Shown: piece by piece, positions 46,526 to 54,181 of the stretch
How positions within the stretch are numbered: position 1 is the first letter of the stretch
Layout of the letters: each line of letters starts with the position of its first letter
Source of the DNA: Synechococcus sp. MU1642
GTDB taxonomy: Bacteria; Cyanobacteriota; Cyanobacteriia; PCC-6307; Cyanobiaceae
Assembly (NCBI RefSeq): GCF_020514115.1
Contig: NZ_VTKZ01000004.1
Location: 62,001-126,000 of the forward strand
DNA length: 64,000 nt
Direction of reading: 5' to 3'
Position numbers and translations under genes: made by a program
Notes under the pieces: model-generated
What the model was told of the DNA's origin: nothing
Databases searched by the model: none
Seen by the model: only the letters and a program-made list of their open reading frames with translations

Positions 46526-47482
46526 ATGGCTACCGCTTCTGCGGGCGTTGCTGCTGTCCTGTCTCCGCTGTGCGGGCGTGACTTCCTTTCCTCAGCGGAT
46601 TGTTCGGCTGAGGAAACAGCAGCGTTGCTGGACCTGGCTTCACAACTTAAGAGCGGCGATCGTCGGATCGATCTCGGTAACCGTGTGCTGGGTCTGATCT
46701 TCAGCAAGGCCTCCACTCGAACACGTGTGAGTTTTCAGGTGGCCATGGCCCGCCTCGGCGGCCAAACGGTGGATCTCAACCCATCTGTCACCCAGCTCGG
46801 CCGCGGCGAGCCGCTTGAAGACACGGCCCGGGTTCTCAGCCGTTACTGCGATGTGCTGGCGATTCGCACCTTCGCTCAGCAGGAACTGGTGGACTACGCC
46901 CACTGGGCTTCGGTGCCGGTGATCAATGCCCTCACCGATCTGGAGCATCCCTGCCAGGCCCTGGCGGACTTCCTCACCATGCAGGAGGCCCATGGTGCGC
47001 TTGCCGGCCAGACCCTGGCCTATGTGGGCGATGGCAACAACGTTGCTCACTCCTTGATGCTCTGCGGTGCGTTGCTGGGGGTGAATGTGCGGATCGGATG
47101 CCCTGAGGGCTTTGAGCCCTTACTGGGCGTGCTTGAGCAGGCCCAATGCCTGGCACAGCATGGTGCTTCGATTGAGGTGGTGAGCGATCCCGGTGAAGCG
47201 GTGGCGGGAGCCCAGGCCGTCTATACCGATGTTTGGGCCTCCATGGGTCAGGAAGCCGAACAGGTTCAACGGGAGCAGGCCTTCGCTGGCTTCTGTGTGG
47301 ATCAAGCCCTGATGGAGCAGGCGGCATCCGATGCGATTGTCCTGCACTGCCTGCCGGCCCATCGCGGTGAGGAAATCAGCGCTGAGGTGATGGAAGGAAC
47401 GGCGAGCCGCATTTTTGATCAAGCGGAAAACCGTCTGCATGCGCAGCAGGCCCTCTTGGCGGTGTTGATGGGTGGTCTGTAG
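46526..47482 (+). CDS. argF: ornithine carbamoyltransferase
   Basis: A 318-residue enzyme of arginine synthesis. The carbamoyl-phosphate site is SKASTRTRVSFQVA. DLEHPCQALADFLTMQE and the ornithine loop VLHCLPAHRGEEIS follow. It lies 45 bases downstream of ftsH and is the last core gene before the repeat-rich region. Confidence 0.96.
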   Translation: MATASAGVAAVLSPLCGRDFLSSADCSAEETAALLDLASQLKSGDRRIDLGNRVLGLIFSKASTRTRVSFQVAMARLGGQTVDLNPSVTQLGRGEPLEDTARVLSRYCDVLAIRTFAQQELVDYAHWASVPVINALTDLEHPCQALADFLTMQEAHGALAGQTLAYVGDGNNVAHSLMLCGALLGVNVRIGCPEGFEPLLGVLEQAQCLAQHGASIEVVSDPGEAVAGAQAVYTDVWASMGQEAEQVQREQAFAGFCVDQALMEQAASDAIVLHCLPAHRGEEISAEVMEGTASRIFDQAENRLHAQQALLAVLMGGL

Positions 47483-48077
47483 GGATTAGCCCGCTGCTAG
47501 CAAGAAAGGATTGGGGGTCTGGGCTGGGGTCCGTAAAACCAGCGCAGAAGCTCCAGTGTTTGCAGCTCTTCAGTGGATGAGAGCTAGGGGCCAACAAACC
47601 CTGTCTGAGGTGGCTAAGCAGCCAAGCAATTGGCATTGGCTTAAGAAGGCGAATCCGAAGTGACCAAAGGTCGAACAGCTCCGATGGCCCCTGAAGGAAT
47701 CCAACTCCCTGTCGTCTACAAATCCCCACTCCTCTATCACGCTCCTCCCTTGGAGTTCGTCTGTGCTGTTCCAGGTCAGAGGGGGTTGGCAACGGGTCAG
47801 GAGACGGGGTAACAAAAAATCTGGAAGCGGCTTCACTCCCAGACCTGTCTGAACTGCTGAGAGTTGCTTCCGTGTCAACCCTCTGCTCAACAACTAAACG
47901 CCTGCGGGGCCCTCCTCCACTACCTCCAGATGGGATCAGAGTGGCTTGGTAATGGTCATCAGTACCTCCATCACCAAGCTTCGCTTTATGGCTTCTGCAG
48001 GTCTGAATGCAGAGCTGCATCAGGCAGTTGGATGGTCTCCAGTACTGAGGGGTTCTAGAGATTTTTCTTTCAGTGTT
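47483..48077. other. gene-poor stretch, start of the accessory region
   Basis: About 600 bases downstream of argF in which every frame is short or has atypical composition. I find no recognisable domain, RNA gene or terminator. It looks like decayed or non-coding DNA. Confidence 0.5.
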
Positions 48078-48240
48078 GAGGGAGGAGCGGGCCGAGGGAA
48101 GCGGAAGCCCGCTGCATGCATTCCCATCTCCCAAGACGTGGCAGTGGTGCTCGCGTCATTTGGATCGTCAGACAAGTGGAAACGATTCTCACTGAGCTGT
48201 CATGCCTATTGGTTCTTGATTCGGTTCGTGGGGCTACGCA
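48078..48240 (+). repeat. dispersed repeat R1, copy 1
   Basis: About 160 bases that match the reverse complement of 53,461-53,635 with scattered changes. Shared blocks include CCCGCTGCATGCATTC and AGACAAGTGG. Both copies can encode a related peptide tail (IVRQVETILTEL here, IIRQVGTILIEL in the other), so a small decayed gene may underlie it. Confidence 0.65.
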
Positions 48241-48324
48241 GCTCAACCGCATCTGAGCCAGAGTTTGGTAGTGGTGTCTTAAGTGCATCGAGCATTTTTT
48301 TGAGGGGGGGGATGGCTGAGGGGC

Positions 48325-48504
48325 TTACCCGTTTTTTGTTGCCTGCCGCCTCAGCGCTGATGAGCGAATAACCACCTTCTGAATAGGGCAGTGTTCATTC
48401 GCCATCTGTCGTAAGACCGCAGCGACTCCGTGAGTGTTGCGGAATGCTTGGTAGATAGCCAATTGGTTGTTTAGGTGTTGGCAGCTCTTGCTTTTGGGAT
48501 CCAT
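48325..48504 (-). CDS. small two-copy protein, copy 1 (59 residues)
   Basis: ATG 48504 to TAA 48325. The first 47 residues (MDPKSKSCQHLNNQLAIYQA and on to CPIQKVVIR) match the frame at 53,838-53,981 with only two replacements (Asp/His and Asn/His). The other four base changes between the copies are all at third positions and synonymous. The copy here reads 12 residues past the point where the other stops. The peptide is soluble, has two Cys and no known domain. Confidence 0.55.
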   Translation of the reverse strand: MDPKSKSCQHLNNQLAIYQAFRNTHGVAAVLRQMANEHCPIQKVVIRSSALRRQATKNG

Positions 48505-48597
48505 TGGGTCAGTGCAGAGAACTGACTTGACGCTGGCCTTGGTTCGATATCGATTGAAGTGTGATCTGGCACAAATTGCTGACTACTGCTTTTGCCT
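48371..48597 (-). repeat. dispersed repeat R2, copy 1 (inverted relative to 53.75-53.98 kb)
   Basis: About 227 bases closely matching the reverse complement of 53,753-53,981. The similarity extends about 90 bases upstream of the shared ATG, including a block coding RTKASVKSV in both. Next to R1 in both places but in a different relative arrangement. Confidence 0.75.
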
Positions 48598-49386
48598 TAG
48601 TGGTTTAGGCCTCCTGGACTGGTGCCCTCGAGCTTCGGTTTGGTGTTGAACAATCACCCTCTTCAACGCGTGACGGTCACGTCAGTCGAACTCAGCCAAT
48701 ACGGTATAGACGTTCTAGGAGTGATGCGACGAGCATTCGCTCGCAGTAGTAGGTAATACAAAAAAGACGGCACTCAGTCGTTTTTCAGGGAATTGAGAAA
48801 TCGCTGCAGGGCTCCCGAACTGCCCCCATATTTGGTGTCCAGACGGTCTGCACGTATCACGTGTCACTGTCTTGGCAGCACGGGAGAGCGACCCGTCGGC
48901 TGGCAGTCAAAGCACCCTTGGCATGAGCGATGGTCAGGGGTTGCTTTCTGCGTTTTTTGCAAATTGGAAAAAATTTGTACTTTTTGACCTAAAGGTTTGT
49001 ATACCTTTGAACATGTTTATGCGGATGCTGCATCGCTCGGGGAGGACTCGTTCCTCCTTGCAGTTCCGTGACCCCAAGTCCTTGCTTCGGTTGTTGACAC
49101 ACCGACGGAGGGGTCTGTCAGCAAGTAGGGCGGTTCGGGTTCGCTGTTCGGATTTCAGGGAGAAGGAGGCAGCCGTAAGCCTCCAACTCCACAACGGCAA
49201 GAAAGACCCCTGGTGGTGTCAGTCCCAGGGGCTGAGCTCTTCTCGCTGAACTCAAGTTGATGCGCCCATGTGACCAGGTTTTGATCAACACGCTCGGATT
49301 TGATGAGCAGGTGCAACTGGCAGGCTTATCTCCCCACTGGCTCCCTTAGGTCTTGAACGCCCCCAGACAGCTAATCCGTCAAGAGG
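48505..49386. other. non-coding stretch containing repeat R3
   Basis: No intact gene found. A minus-strand frame ending at 48,777 reads VIRADRLDTKYGG then SSGALQRFLNSLKND. It looks like a true coding tail but opens right after a stop and has no upstream partner. The rest has no recognised content. Confidence 0.45.
48826..49060 (+). repeat. dispersed repeat R3, copy 1
   Basis: Similar in direct orientation to 63,757-63,995. Best-kept blocks are CCCCCATATTTGGTGTCCAG, CGTATCACGTGTCACTGTC, GGGAGAGCGACCCG and AGCTGGCAG/GGCTGGCAG. The block includes the palindrome CACGTG. The outer part is more diverged. Confidence 0.75.
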
Positions 49387-49461
49387 TCAGGGCCATTGGC
49401 GCGAAGTGCTGCCACCAGCTCCCCCCATCAGAAACAGGGCAATGAGGCTTTCGCGGGTCAT
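49387..49461 (-). CDS. possible 24-residue hydrophobic peptide
   Basis: ATG 49461 to TGA 49387, sequence beginning MTRESLIALFLMGGAGG. It could be a tiny membrane peptide or the start of a lost gene. Only the open frame and hydrophobic stretch support it. Confidence 0.25.
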   Translation of the reverse strand: MTRESLIALFLMGGAGGSTSRQWP

Positions 49462-49695
49462 GGGTCAAACGTGACTGTCTTGAGTGTTCCCTGCTCTGTT
49501 CAAGCAATGAAAAACAGATGCTGTTCCTTAGCGTGGGTCATCCTTGAACCCCTGTATTGAACCTGAGTACGGGTAACATTTTCTGAGGCTTAGCTGAGAG
49601 ACCTATTGGTATTCAGATGCTTATTGAGCCCAATTCACTTGCTTCTTCCATGAGTGTTTCCCGCTCATTCCAGAACGTCACTTCCCAGGCTAATG

Positions 49696-49995
49696 CTAGA
49701 TGGTTTGCCAACCAGGATCCCGCTCTAAAGCCGCCTTCTTTGCCCGATTCAATGCGTAATCTCCGAGATATTCACCCTTGATGAGAGTCGTTAGCCGTCG
49801 TAGTGCATATCTGCTTTGCTCGTCGCTGATCTAGCCAAGGTTGTAGTAGGTGCAGGTCACGTTTAGCCACCCCTTAGCTTCGCCTTTTAGCTCGATCTCA
49901 GTCTCATCTATTAGAGATAATGCCATTAAAGGAGCACCTTCGAAAACACCAGAGGCTGTAATAAGCAGAAGAGCCAGCAGAAATCTCGTCAACAC
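49696..49995 (-). pseudogene. small secreted protein gene interrupted by an in-frame TAG
   Basis: From GTG 49995 the frame gives a signal peptide (LTRFLLALLLITASG) and a short domain ending GWLNVTCTYYNLG, then TAG at 49831-49833. The same frame then stays open for 44 more residues of convincing protein (ISDEQSRYALRRLTTLIKGE, LNRAKKAALERDPGWQTI) before TAG 49696. The stop sits where a Tyr codon would fit. Most likely a recent nonsense mutation; sequence error or readthrough are other options. The family is unknown to me. Confidence 0.6.
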
Positions 49996-50156
49996 AAGAA
50001 GAGGTAGACGCGAATGATGCCGGTGATGTTCTCGGAGGTCACTCAGCGCTGTAACCCGGCTTCAGGAGCCCACCCCATCTCCCTATGCCACGTCGGCTCC
50101 ACGAGCTTGCAGCTTTCTTGTGTGAGGTGCACCCCAACATCTAGTGGAAGCTCATA
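49996..50156. other. short intergenic stretch
   Basis: I see no gene, clear terminator or repeat here. Confidence 0.4.
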
Positions 50157-50441
50157 TCAGATCAGCGTCACACCCTTGTTCCGGTAAAAGGCAAAGCGCT
50201 CGCGGATCTTTTCGGCGTCGGGCTTCGGGTTGTCGTAGGCCCACACCACATTGGCTATCACTTGATTGCCCACCACCACATCCCAGTAACGGGCCGTTCC
50301 CTTCCAGCCGCAGACGGTGGTGAGTCTCGAGTCACGAAAGAACTCTGTATTCATCGCTTCACGGGGGAAGTAGGGATTGCCATCCACCATCGCGATGTCG
50401 TCGCTCTCAGCAAGCACCGTGCCGTTAAAGGTCGCCTGCAT
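50157..50441 (-). CDS. DUF427 domain protein
   Basis: A 94-residue protein from ATG 50441 (MQATFNGTVLAESDD). The DUF427 pattern is complete: IAMVDGNPYFPREAM, TTVCGWKGTARYWDVVVG and WAYDNPKPDAEKIRERFAFY. A beta-rich cytosolic fold with no assigned function. The upstream in-frame extension is not homologous. Confidence 0.88.
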   Translation of the reverse strand: MQATFNGTVLAESDDIAMVDGNPYFPREAMNTEFFRDSRLTTVCGWKGTARYWDVVVGNQVIANVVWAYDNPKPDAEKIRERFAFYRNKGVTLI

Positions 50442-50482
50442 GGCTTCTGTATTGAGCGTTAGAGAGATCGACTCTAAGAAGG

Positions 50483-50698
50483 TCATCCATCCACTGTGCA
50501 CAGCACGCTGTTTCCACACTCGGCTGATTCACCCCAGAAGGCAATGAGCTCCATTTCAGTTGTTTGGGTACGAAAGACAGTGGGTTCCCTCTCCACGCCG
50601 CCTGAGGGTGCAAGGATTCTGAGGTTGACCTCAGTTGCTACCTGTTTTGCTATTCGCCGAGATGCAGCAACCTGCAGAACCGCGGCCACTACTGGCAA
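50483..50698 (-). CDS. possible 71-residue protein
   Basis: A minus-strand frame (MPVVAAVLQVAASRRIAKQV) lying directly upstream of the DUF427 gene. Composition is plausible for a protein, but no family is recognised and a plus-strand frame covers the same bases. Tentative. Confidence 0.3.
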   Translation of the reverse strand: MPVVAAVLQVAASRRIAKQVATEVNLRILAPSGGVEREPTVFRTQTTEMELIAFWGESAECGNSVLCTVDG

Positions 50699-50729
50699 TT
50701 AGTGTGTTGATTGTTGATCTGTGACGGTG

Positions 50730-51044
50730 ATGCACCGTTGGTTGGTGCCGTTTATTGTCACCGCCCATGCGGTGGCAGCTTCAGCGGACCAGGTCACCGA
50801 TAAAAAACAGCAGAGCACCATTGCCCGATGGACTGCCGAGAAAATCTGTGAGATGGGAGTAGATGCCTTTTATGCGTTGCAGGATTCTGAGCTCAAAATT
50901 ATGTTTGAAGGCGACACTTCGATGCGTTACGAGGATGTCCCTGCCGCACCAAATGACCAGGAGAGAGCACGCATCACCGGGCAATTGATGGGATATCTAA
51001 TGGCGGCTTGCCCGCAGCAGCTTGAGTCTTACAAAAACCGCTGA
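50730..51044 (+). CDS. small exported protein of unknown function
   Basis: A 104-residue protein from ATG 50730 (an in-frame GTG lies three codons upstream). The signal peptide HRWLVPFIVTAHAVAASA is followed by a helical domain with two Cys (EKICEMGVDAFYALQDSELK, LMAACPQQLESY). Unknown family. It is on the same strand as the next small gene, 12 bases away. Confidence 0.6.
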   Translation: MHRWLVPFIVTAHAVAASADQVTDKKQQSTIARWTAEKICEMGVDAFYALQDSELKIMFEGDTSMRYEDVPAAPNDQERARITGQLMGYLMAACPQQLESYKNR

Positions 51045-51055
51045 AGAGCAACGCG

Positions 51056-51280
51056 ATGCGTAAGGAACGCTGCTGGGTTTGGTTCAAAGGTGGACTCTCT
51101 GAAGAGGGCCACTGGATGTCGGGCTGGGTGGCCAGCACAAGCGAGGAGCCGGGGCTGCTGATTGAACATCCCGGTTACGTCTCCTGCCGGGTGCCGGAAT
51201 GGCGCGTCGTCTTCAAAGAGCCCAAAGACCTGAACCTGGCGCCGAGCATTCCCGACGCTGCGGTGTGGAAGCTGGTTTGA
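51056..51280 (+). CDS. small conserved-looking protein, unknown function
   Basis: A 74-residue Trp-rich soluble protein (CWVWFKGGLSEEGHWMSGWV, then VSCRVPEWRVVF). It ends 67 bases before the lexA start, so its transcript may read through to lexA. No domain recognised. Confidence 0.68.
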   Translation: MRKERCWVWFKGGLSEEGHWMSGWVASTSEEPGLLIEHPGYVSCRVPEWRVVFKEPKDLNLAPSIPDAAVWKLV

Positions 51281-51314
51281 GCTGAGCTTGCGCTTGCGGC
51301 GCAGGACAAAGAAC

Positions 51315-51328
51315 GGTACAAATGTATT
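51315..51328 (+). promoter_or_regulatory. probable LexA box upstream of lexA
   Basis: GGTACAAATGTATT fits the cyanobacterial LexA operator pattern RGTACNNNDGTWCB at all but one position. It lies 20 bases before the chosen lexA start, which suggests autoregulation. Confidence 0.55.
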
Positions 51329-51347
51329 GCCCGAACCTTTTCTTGCG

Positions 51348-51971
51348 GTGACCCGAGCCCCCCAGGAGCCCCTCACCACTGCTCAGCAAGAGCTTTACGA
51401 CTGGCTGGCGGACTACATCGGCACCCATCGCCACAGCCCTTCCATCCGCCAGATGATGCAGGCGATGGGGCTGCGCTCTCCTGCACCGATCCAGAGCCGG
51501 TTGCGCCATCTTCAGCAGAAGGGATGGATCACCTGGCAGGAAGGCCAGGCGCGAACTCTGCAGTTGTTAGGAGACATGGTCGGTGTCGCTGGGATTCCTG
51601 TGCTTGGCGCCGTTGCGGCGGGTGGCCTTGTGACGGCTTTTGATGATGTTCAGGAGCATCTCGACCTGGCACCGGTGCTGGAGACCCGTGGACTGTTTGC
51701 CCTGACGGTGAATGGAGATTCGATGGTCGACTCCCACATCGCCGATGGTGATGTGGTGTTGATGGAGCCTGTTCAAGATCCCCAGCGGCTGCGCAACGGC
51801 ACCGTGGTGAGTGCTCTGGTGGCCGGAAGCGGCACCACGCTCAAGCATTTTCATCGCCAGGGGGCGACGGTAGTTCTTGAAGCTGCCAACCCCGCTTATC
51901 AACCAATTGAGCTCCCTGCCGAACAGGTGGAGGTACAGGGTCGCCTGGTTGCCGTCTGGAGGCAGATCTAA
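51348..51971 (+). CDS. lexA: LexA repressor/protease
   Basis: A 207-residue protein from GTG 51348 (MTRAPQEPLTTAQQELYDWL). The N-terminal winged helix (SPSIRQMMQAMGLRSPAPIQSRL) is followed by the self-cleavage site region VLGAVAAGG. The catalytic Ser (NGDSMVD) and Lys (GTTLKHF) follow. The frame is open back to TTG 51288, but that would place the operator inside the gene. It controls the SOS response. Confidence 0.92.
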   Translation: MTRAPQEPLTTAQQELYDWLADYIGTHRHSPSIRQMMQAMGLRSPAPIQSRLRHLQQKGWITWQEGQARTLQLLGDMVGVAGIPVLGAVAAGGLVTAFDDVQEHLDLAPVLETRGLFALTVNGDSMVDSHIADGDVVLMEPVQDPQRLRNGTVVSALVAGSGTTLKHFHRQGATVVLEAANPAYQPIELPAEQVEVQGRLVAVWRQI

Positions 51972-52030
51972 GGCTCTCGCGGTGTAAGATTGCCCCGACA
52001 AAGGCGGCTCTGCAGCCACCACGTCGACAT

Positions 52031-52103
52031 GGGGCCATAGCTCAGCTGGTAGAGCACCTGCATGGCATGCAGGGGGTCAGGAGTTCGAGTCTCCTTGGCT
52101 CCA
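52031..52103 (+). tRNA. tRNA-Ala (anticodon GGC), integration target
   Basis: A 73-nt cloverleaf: acceptor GGGGCCA/TGGCTCC with discriminator A, and anticodon stem CCTGC/GCAGG with loop ATGGCAT (anticodon GGC). The T-loop is GTTCGAGTC. CCA is not encoded. Its 3' half recurs at 61,171-61,217, marking it as the attachment site of the adjacent island. Confidence 0.96.
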
Positions 52104-52108
52104 TTCTT
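52062..52108 (+). repeat. attachment site, tRNA side (47-bp direct repeat)
   Basis: These 47 bases, from the anticodon loop to five bases past the tRNA end, are identical to 61,171-61,217. Direct repeats of a tRNA 3' end bounding a recombinase gene are the hallmark of tyrosine-recombinase integration. This copy completes a functional tRNA. Confidence 0.93.
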
Positions 52109-52136
52109 GAAAACACTGTCCTAGATAGGGTTTTCG

Positions 52137-52158
52137 GCGGTCGCAAGACCGCTTTTTT
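52137..52158 (+). terminator. terminator after tRNA-Ala
   Basis: The stem GCGGTC/GACCGC with GCAA tetraloop is followed by six T. A similar hairpin follows the second attachment site at 61,250. Confidence 0.88.
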
Positions 52159-52166
52159 AGTGCCCT

Positions 52167-52248
52167 TCTGCGCATCGTGTCCTACCTGGGTAGTCCCATG
52201 TCTGCCCATTTCTGCGCATGATTCTGCGCATAGGAATTTTTCTGCGCA
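52167..52248 (+). repeat. recombinase arm-type direct repeats (TCTGCGCA x4)
   Basis: TCTGCGCA occurs at 52167, 52211, 52223 and 52241, all on the plus strand, between the tRNA and the recombinase start. The same octamer occurs twice near the other end (61085, 61097). Placement just inside the attachment core fits arm-type binding sites of a lambda-like integrase. Confidence 0.7.
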
Positions 52249-52249
52249 C

Positions 52250-52858
52250 ATGCCTCAGCAGAAGTGGTTCGCCCGCCTTCGTGGGCAGATAAAAGACAGA
52301 TGTGGACTGGGTTGGGGCATCGCTGATCGCAACGGTGACACCCAGCTCACCCGACGCATCAATGATGGAAAGCAGCACCAGAACCCGCGGCAATCGGTGC
52401 AGCTGGGGGTGCCATGGAACCCGGCCTGCAGCGGGGACATTTTTCTGAAGGTCTGCCAGCTCAAGCAGCTGGTGGACGAGCGCCACTGCTCGCTGGCTAA
52501 GGCCAAAAAGAAACTAGATGCCAAGGACAGCGCCACCCCCACCATCACCCGCTCGGTGGAGGACGAGGACAGCGGCTGGGAGGCCGTCATCGATGACTTC
52601 ATCGACAGGCGACGGCAGGTGAACCGCGCCACAACCATGCGCGACCTGAACTGCCATATGAAGCGGGTGCTGAAGACCCTGGAGAAGAAGCCACGCCCCC
52701 AGAGCGGAGCGGACTTGATGAAGGCTTATGCCCGGCAGCATTTCAAGCATTGCCGCCCCGGTGGATCAGGTTGTTTCGGAGACGCGGGAGTTTCACCAAC
52801 CTCCCGACACCATCGCAACCGTGATGATGCGCCACGTCCACAGCCTCAGCTGGGATAA
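52250..52858 (+). pseudogene. tyrosine recombinase (integrase), N-terminal remnant
   Basis: ATG 52250 opens a frame whose first 170 residues look like the arm-binding and SAM-like core-binding domains of picocyanobacterial island integrases (QKWFARLRGQIKDRCGLGWG, LTRRINDGKQ, KQLVDERHCSLAKAKKKL, LMKAYARQHFKHCRPGGSG). Homology appears to stop near 52,770 and the frame runs out into unrelated sequence. The catalytic domain with the R-H-R-Y residues is missing, so it cannot recombine by itself. Confidence 0.78.
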
Positions 52859-53042
52859 CGATCGTGTTCAGGATGAGTTGATCACCTGGCAGATCGCAAA
52901 GGACTGCGGCAACACCCCGATCCGCAAAGGTGGTGCGAAGGGCTTCAAAAAAGCCATCGCAGCTTTGGAGGAGCAGGGCTTGGGTGAAAGTCTCCTGGTG
53001 GGCACGGTGTGGGCGTTCAAAGCGTCCAAACCATGGCCGTAG
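52823..53042 (+). CDS. hypothetical protein fragment downstream of the integrase remnant
   Basis: About 72 residues from ATG 52823; the frame opens earlier, at 52728, overlapping the integrase remnant. DELITWQIAKDCGNTPIRKG and KKAIAALEEQGLGESLLVG look like real protein. It may be the C-terminal part of another gene joined at the deletion point. No family recognised. Confidence 0.4.
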
Positions 53043-53460
53043 ACACAGCAGACAGCGGTGGACATGTGGATTGTCTGCTGCAATCGCAGTGGTCAGCTGG
53101 GCTCTGCGTTGATTCAGACAGATGGACACGGTTCCGAGTTCACTGAAGCTCCAGGGAACCCCTCCTTGGGGGGGGGGCATCTCGAAGCATGTCTTCCTGT
53201 CCGAACCGGCTCAGAGCCACTGCACCGCATGAGATCTGAGCAGACAGCATCCCTGTCTGAGCGTGTCCATGGTGTCTGACCTCCTCATGGGGGACAGGTG
53301 GCCAATCGCTGAGTCAGCAGCAGATGCAGCTACAGCAATTGTCAGCGCACAGGCAGCAAAAAAAAGAGGCAGGCCCCTCAGCCCACCCCAAACAGACGCA
53401 TTAGAGGCACCACTGCCTCTTCAACCATTGTGGCTCTCGTGCGACTTGCTTGTGTAGCCC
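53043..53460. other. non-coding stretch in the island
   Basis: No credible gene. Notable are a run of seven G at 53168-53174 and an A-run at 53358-53365, next to a weak GAGG/CCTC hairpin that could serve as a minus-strand terminator. Otherwise nothing recognised. Confidence 0.4.
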
Positions 53461-53635
53461 TATGAACTAAATCAAGAACCAATTAGGCATAACAGCTCAA
53501 TGAGAATCGTTCCCACTTGTCTGATGATTTCCTTGGGGTGAGCACCACTGCACCGCCATCGGGAGATGTGAATGCATGCAGCGGGTTTCCCTCGGCCCGC
53601 TTCTCCCTCATTCTTCAGCGCACGGGCGGAGATGC
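53461..53635 (-). repeat. dispersed repeat R1, copy 2
   Basis: Inverted and diverged copy of 48,078-48,240. In that region R1 and R2 point toward each other; here they point apart. Confidence 0.65.
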
Positions 53636-53752
53636 ATCGCGTCGAGCGATGAAGGATGCGACTCCGCCACCGTTGTGCCCTCGAACGCACAGCCGGCATT
53701 TTGGTTTTATCCCTGGACCAGGGATAGAAATTGAGTCACTTACTACCGGCAA

Positions 53753-53981
53753 CAGCAGTCGGCAGTTTTGTGGCAGATCACACTTCAATTGCTTGCGAAC
53801 CAAGGCCAGCGTCAAGTCAGTGATCTGCACTGGCCACATGGATCCCAAAAGCAAGAGCTGCCAAGACCTGAACAACCAATTGGCTATCTACCAAGCATTC
53901 CGCAACACTCATGGAGTCGCTGCGGTCTTGCGACAGATGGCGAATGAAAACTGCCCTATTCAGAAGGTAGTTATTCGCTAA
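53753..53981 (+). repeat. dispersed repeat R2, copy 2
   Basis: Inverted copy of 48,371-48,597, over 90% identical across the coding part and less upstream. Confidence 0.75.
53838..53981 (+). CDS. small two-copy protein, copy 2 (47 residues)
   Basis: ATG 53838 to TAA 53979. The sequence MDPKSKSCQDLNNQLAIYQA continuing to CPIQKVVIR is the intact, shorter form of the peptide at 48,325-48,504. The surplus of synonymous changes between the copies argues that the peptide is or was under selection. The frame is open upstream to 53517, and part of that (RTKASVKSV) is also shared, so a longer start is possible. Confidence 0.55.
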   Translation: MDPKSKSCQDLNNQLAIYQAFRNTHGVAAVLRQMANENCPIQKVVIR

Positions 53982-54181
53982 TCACCGCACAGGCGGGGGG
54001 CAGCGCCTCCAGCCCGTCTTCTGCATCGTCTGCCAAGCCTCAATGGCGTTGTGTCGCAGCATCCGCCTGCGAGTCATCGGCTCAGGTGGGCGGGGCGGTA
54101 ATCACTAAACGCTCGCAGACACATTCCTAACGTCGAGCGATTTTTTCTTTTTAGTTTTTTACTCCGTTGATAAGGAGTGAG

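Noticed and set aside
47376-48134. 252-codon minus-strand frame over the argF end and beyond
   Set aside because: Its start lies in gene-poor DNA and its end runs antisense to argF; low-complexity Ser/Pro composition and no motif.
52067-52249. Protein start inside tRNA-Ala leading into the integrase frame
   Set aside because: The frame is merely open through the tRNA; the integrase begins at ATG 52250.
53517-53837. Long N-terminal extension of the small two-copy protein
   Set aside because: Most of it lies over repeat R1 and is not kept in the other copy; only the last 30 codons show partial similarity, so the ATG at 53838 is preferred.
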